Shown here in pieces: positions 60,597-64,000 of a DNA stretch of 64,000 nucleotides. The stretch is taken from assembly GCF_017357425.1 (NCBI RefSeq), contig NZ_CP014571.1:248001-312000 (forward strand), in the 5' to 3' direction. The stretch comes from Arthrobacter sp. D5-1 (lineage in GTDB: Bacteria > Actinomycetota > Actinomycetes > Actinomycetales > Micrococcaceae). Position numbers and translations under genes: made by a program. How positions within the stretch are numbered: the first letter of the stretch is position 1; every line of letters starts with the position of its first letter. The notes beneath the pieces are model-generated. The model was not told the origin of the DNA, did not search any database, and worked only from the letters and a program-made list of their open reading frames with translations.

Positions 60597-61613
60597 TTAC
60601 AGGTCCGCGAGGGGCGAGAACGCCAGCTCCAGGACGAAGGCAGCTGCGGCTGTGACCAGCGGCGTGGCCACCCAGAACAGCAGGATCCTCCGCACCAAGC
60701 GCCTGTTGACGGTGTGGAAGCGCTGATTGACCCCCGCACCCAGCACGGACGCCGTCAGTGTATGGGTGGTGGAGAGCGGCAGGTGGAAGGCGATGGCGCC
60801 GATGAACAGCATCACGGAAGTCAGTGTTTGCGAAACAAACCCTCGCAGCGGATCCACCCTGATGAGCTTGTGGCCAAGAGTGTGGGAGATCCGCCAGCCG
60901 CCGAACATGGTGCCCGCGGTAAGCATGATGGCTGTAACCAACAGGATCCAGAGTGGCACATCGTTGCCGCCGGACAATCCCGCAGCCACCATGGCCAGCA
61001 GAATGACCGCAGCTGTGCGCTGGCCGTCCTGGAGCCCGTGGCCGAAAGCCACGGCGGCGGCGGAGATGGCCTGCGCCCGGCGGAACCGCCGGTTGACCAC
61101 GTTCGGCTGCGTGTAGCGGGCAGCCCATGTCACCGGCCACACCAGCAGGTACGCCGCCACGAACGCGATGACAGGCGACAAGACCAACGGCAGCGCCACT
61201 TGGGTGAGCAGGACGTTGTCCATTCCCCCTACCGCGTTGCCGCCCACCAGGACGCTCGCTGCACCTGCGCCAATCAGGCCGCCCACCAGTGAGTTGGTGG
61301 AGGACAACGGGATGCCGCGCCACCACGCGTACACACCCCATAGGATGGCTGCCGTAAGGGCCGAAGCGAGGATGGTCAGGCCGCTGGTGCCGCTCGGCAG
61401 TGTGATCCAGGACTGGGTGAAGGCCAGGATGAAGGTGCCGCTGAGCATGGCGCCCACAAAGTTGAAGATGGCGGCCAGGAGCACCGCAATTGAGGGAGTA
61501 AGTGCGCGGGTCCGCGTGGAAAGCGCGACGGCGTTGGAGACGTCGCGGAAGCCGTTCAGGAATGCGAAACCGGAAGCCAGGCCAACTACCAGGACCAGGA
61601 TGGCGATGGTCAC
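60597..61613 (-). CDS. pit: Inorganic phosphate transporter, PiT family
   Basis: A 338-aa low-affinity phosphate transporter with about ten transmembrane segments. The two PiT signature repeats are visible: LNGFRDVSNAVALSTRTRAL (residues 19-38) and AVAFGHGLQDGQRTAAVILL (near 190-209). GTG 61613 starts one base after the stop of the DUF47 gene, so the two are coupled. Convergent with pstB. Confidence 0.9.
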   Translation of the reverse strand: MTIAILVLVVGLASGFAFLNGFRDVSNAVALSTRTRALTPSIAVLLAAIFNFVGAMLSGTFILAFTQSWITLPSGTSGLTILASALTAAILWGVYAWWRGIPLSSTNSLVGGLIGAGAASVLVGGNAVGGMDNVLLTQVALPLVLSPVIAFVAAYLLVWPVTWAARYTQPNVVNRRFRRAQAISAAAVAFGHGLQDGQRTAAVILLAMVAAGLSGGNDVPLWILLVTAIMLTAGTMFGGWRISHTLGHKLIRVDPLRGFVSQTLTSVMLFIGAIAFHLPLSTTHTLTASVLGAGVNQRFHTVNRRLVRRILLFWVATPLVTAAAAFVLELAFSPLADL

Positions 61614-61614
61614 G

Positions 61615-62232
61615 TCATGATTCCTTGACGATGATGCTGCCTACCTGGGTGGCGACCTTCCGCATGTCCTTGGTAACTTCCACCAACTGGTTGGCGATGT
61701 CCCGGTGCCGCGCGTATTGCGTGGATTTCATGTCCTTGAGCATCTCGGCCACCCAGATCCGGTGGGTCCGTTCTGCGCGCTTGGCCAGCCGGAGGATCTC
61801 GATCCAGTAGTCCTCAAGCTCGTCCAGGTCTTCGAGTTTCCGCATGGCGTCCACGGTGAGCTCGGCCTGCCGGCTGATGATCTCCAGTTGGTCGGCGGCC
61901 CGTTTGGGAAGTCGGTCCAGCTTGTAGATGGCTACAAGGTCACCGGCGGCGTCGAGTTTCTCCATGGCCTCGGTGAGGTGGCGGGACAGCGTGTACATGT
62001 CCTCGCGGGGGAGCGGGTTCACAAAGCTGGTGCGCATGTGGGTCAGCAGGGCGAAGTGCAGGTCCAAGGACTTGGACTCGTGCTCGTGCAGTTCTTCGGC
62101 GAGGCGCTCGTGCTCGCTGGCGGGGGCTCCAAGAATTTCGGAGAGCGTCCCGGTGCCGGCCACGATCACACTGGCCATCTGCGCGAGGAGGACGAGCCCG
62201 GCAGGTTCCTGGGGGAAAAGGCGCAGCTTCAT
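61615..62232 (-). CDS. DUF47 family (PhoU-like) PiT accessory protein
   Basis: A 205-aa, all-helical protein resembling PhoU and the DUF47 proteins that regulate PiT transporters. HEHESKSLDLHFALLTHM and DKLDRLPKRAADQLEIIS-type segments are present. ATG 62232 (MKLRLFPQ) has GGAAAG upstream; the frame is open to 62379. Forms an operon with pit. Confidence 0.88.
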   Translation of the reverse strand: MKLRLFPQEPAGLVLLAQMASVIVAGTGTLSEILGAPASEHERLAEELHEHESKSLDLHFALLTHMRTSFVNPLPREDMYTLSRHLTEAMEKLDAAGDLVAIYKLDRLPKRAADQLEIISRQAELTVDAMRKLEDLDELEDYWIEILRLAKRAERTHRIWVAEMLKDMKSTQYARHRDIANQLVEVTKDMRKVATQVGSIIVKES

Positions 62233-62427
62233 ATCGCTTTCCGGGCTGGGGACGGATGGGCGTGGGCAGCTTGACTTGACGCCGCCCATTTCGATCCCAA
62301 CTTTACCGGTCCGTTGGGTGCGTCCGCTCAGTACACGGGACGCCCCGGGGAGAAGTCCCCATCGCTTCGCCTCCCGCACTGTGAAAGACTGGGCAAGCTC
62401 CGGATTAATCCACTCAATGGGGGAATT

Positions 62428-63162
62428 ATGCGACTCAATAATGTTGTGAAAGTCACCAGCCTCGCGGCAGCTGGAATGCTCGCGCTCAGTGCCTGCGGCA
62501 CCACCACGGCGGGCTCGACGACGGGTGGTTCCGAATCGTCGTCGTCCTCGTCTCCTTCTTCGTCCACCTCGGCGTCAACGTCGGCCTCGCCGTCCGCTTC
62601 CTCCTCCGAAGGAGCCGGGACTTCGTCCGGTGCTTACACCGCGGCGGCCTGGGCGCTCCCCATTTCAGATGCAGGTGACAAGCTCGGCACTCTCAAGGGC
62701 GATAGCTTCAGTGTGGACATCTATCAGGTGGCCACCGACGTGGCTTCCAAGGACAGCATGTTCGTGGACAAGGAAACCAAGGAGAACCTGCTGAAGAAGG
62801 GGGCGCCGGTGGTTTACCTGAACTACGTAGTCACCAACACCTCGTCGGCGGATATTCCCCTGAGCCACTCCCTGGTTACCCCTTCGGCCAAGTACACGGA
62901 CTGGAAGTACCTCGGCGGGATGCCTTCGGACTCCAGCAGCGATGGCTATAAGAAACATGGGCTGAGCAGCTCCGGCGTGAAGCTGAAGGAAAAGGACCCG
63001 TTCATCCTGAAGCCCGGAGAGTCGTTCAATATTGCGGAGAACTTCGCCTACACGGCCGGTAAGGAAACGGAGATCAAGGCGACCTTGACGCCTCAGGACG
63101 CTTCCGGCGACCTCGATCACGACAAAAAGGAAACGGCGGACACCACGGTCACGCTGAAGTAA
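62428..63162 (+). CDS. Lipoprotein with Ser/Thr-rich linker
   Basis: A 244-aa protein with a signal and lipobox (LAAAGMLALSACGT, Cys near 23), a low-complexity Ser/Thr/Pro linker (about 28-70), and a DUF4352-like beta domain (about 80-244; VYLNYVVTNTSSADIPLSHS, ILKPGESFNIAENFAYTAG). GGGGGAA precedes ATG 62428. Exported; function unknown. Confidence 0.78.
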   Translation: MRLNNVVKVTSLAAAGMLALSACGTTTAGSTTGGSESSSSSSPSSSTSASTSASPSASSSEGAGTSSGAYTAAAWALPISDAGDKLGTLKGDSFSVDIYQVATDVASKDSMFVDKETKENLLKKGAPVVYLNYVVTNTSSADIPLSHSLVTPSAKYTDWKYLGGMPSDSSSDGYKKHGLSSSGVKLKEKDPFILKPGESFNIAENFAYTAGKETEIKATLTPQDASGDLDHDKKETADTTVTLK

Positions 63163-63175
63163 TTCCGACGGTATT

Positions 63176-63207
63176 TGCCCGGGTCCGCCTCAACGCGGAC
63201 CCGGGCA
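63176..63207 (+). terminator. Terminator behind the lipoprotein gene
   Basis: A perfect 13-bp stem TGCCCGGGTCCGC / GCGGACCCGGGCA with a six-base loop, 13 bases after the stop. Probably works in both directions, since the next gene is convergent. Confidence 0.85.
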
Positions 63208-63396
63208 TTCTGCATCCGGGCATAAAAATGGTGCCGAACCGGATACGCCTCTCGGCGGTAGGCCGCTCGAAGCGGCTATAAGTTGAAGCCCGGGGGTTTC
63301 GCGGTTCGACACCAGTTTTAGTTTTCACCGTCCGGCGGGCTAAGTCAACATTGACAGTCCGGGGCCGACGTGGGTACGTTTCGCCCTGTTTGCTGG

Positions 63397-64000
63397 CTAG
63401 TCCAGCTCGCCCAGGCGCCATGCATTGGCGGCGTGCTCAAGGTCCTCGGCCGTTTTGACGAGCTGGTGCGAGTTGCGGGTCAGCTTGCTCGCATGGCTTT
63501 CATTGCTGTGCTCTGCGCCGTCGGCAAGAGTGGCTTGGCCGAGTGCCACCACGCGGCAGAAAGCGGCGGAACGTTCCAGCGCGACGTCGAACTCGCCGTC
63601 GAAAGCGCCGGACAAAATGGCGTCAGCCATGGTCTTCATTTCATCGGCTCCGGGCGGCTCCGCAGCGCCGGCCACCACGTTGGAAACCTGCGCGGTATCG
63701 CGTCCGGCCCGGAAGTAGACGGAGATCTTCTCGGGGTTCTGGATGGTGGCGGCGCGGAGGGCATAGAGCCGCCACAGGGCGCCGGGGAGGCTTCGGGCGG
63801 GGCTTTCGGCCCACATCTCGGCTATGGCTTCCAAGCCTTGCTCATCGGCCAGTTTCACCAAGCGGCGGGTGACTTTGGGGTCGTCGCTGTCGCGGCCACG
63901 CCTGACCAAGGCCTGCGCAGCAAGGTGGGCGGCCTCGGAAACCCGCGCGGGGTCTGCCCCGCCGGCGAACGGTTCGAAATCGATCGGGGCAAAAGGCTTG
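63397..64000 (-). CDS. Conserved actinobacterial protein, 5' part outside the window
   Basis: A frame open from the window end to TAG 63397, about 201 residues. It starts in view with KPFAPIDFEPFAGGADPARV and continues through DDPKVTRRLVKLADEQGLEA and ISVYFRAGRDTAQVSNVVAG. An internal TTG-start ORF at 63909 is shorter, but coding clearly continues upstream. Helix-rich; similar proteins in this group are often loosely named. I do not assign a function. Confidence 0.75.
   Translation of the reverse strand, partial: KPFAPIDFEPFAGGADPARVSEAAHLAAQALVRRGRDSDDPKVTRRLVKLADEQGLEAIAEMWAESPARSLPGALWRLYALRAATIQNPEKISVYFRAGRDTAQVSNVVAGAAEPPGADEMKTMADAILSGAFDGEFDVALERSAAFCRVVALGQATLADGAEHSNESHASKLTRNSHQLVKTAEDLEHAANAWRLGELD

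Overview
The window is high-G+C actinobacterial chromosome from a member of the Micrococcaceae, most likely Arthrobacter or Paenarthrobacter. The 16S rRNA type, Lsr2, ClpC1, the mutY-disA-radA neighbourhood, PiT next to pstSCAB, and actinobacterial hypothetical families all point this way. No species is assigned.

Region 1 (1-14169) is an rRNA operon colonised by one insertion sequence. This is a 1447-bp ISL3-family element with about 23-bp imperfect terminal repeats beginning GGCTCTTC, 8-bp target duplications and a DDE transposase of about 445 aa. Five copies are visible. One is cut by the window start (1-718) and one is intact upstream of the operon (936-2382). One sits in the 5' part of the 23S gene and is itself interrupted by a second complete copy of the same element (outer 6464-9365, inner 7132-8578). 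One lies in opposite orientation further into the 23S gene (10264-11710). All four complete insertions have exact 8-bp duplications. Removing them restores a collinear 23S gene of about 3.15 kb. The 16S gene, spacer, 23S processing stem, 5S gene and terminator look intact, so the operon probably supplies 16S and 5S but no normal 23S rRNA.

Region 2 (14190-19600) has a LysR regulator divergent from an alkaline-phosphatase-superfamily enzyme and an EamA transporter, then three tandem paralogous alpha/beta hydrolases.

Region 3 (19605-35636) has core genes (lysS, lsr2, clpC), a glycosyltransferase, an S9 peptidase, a short ArgA-type acetyltransferase, a BBE-like flavoprotein, the PTS-dependent dihydroxyacetone kinase operon dhaKLM, CsbD and DUF4235 stress-type small proteins, two VOC proteins and an AraC regulator.

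Region 4 (35596-42186) has a DctA-type symporter, small exported proteins, mutY, a membrane-anchored hypothetical protein and disA (c-di-AMP synthase).

Region 5 (42422-52126) is a five-gene operon with 4-nt overlaps between four of its genes: APC permease, two DUF1989 proteins, a urea/guanidine carboxylase and allophanate hydrolase, with a divergent TetR regulator. It should release ammonium from urea or, more likely given the DUF1989 pair, guanidine.

Region 6 (52123-64000) has a Pr6Pr protein, radA, a PAP2 phosphatase and a FUSC exporter. It also holds a phosphate locus: pstS preceded by a clear PHO box, pstC, pstA, pstB, then convergent PiT transporter and DUF47 genes, separated from pstB by a strong terminator and a 68-bp palindrome. 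A lipoprotein gene and a partial conserved gene end the window.

No CRISPR array, tRNA gene, prophage or obvious defence island was seen.
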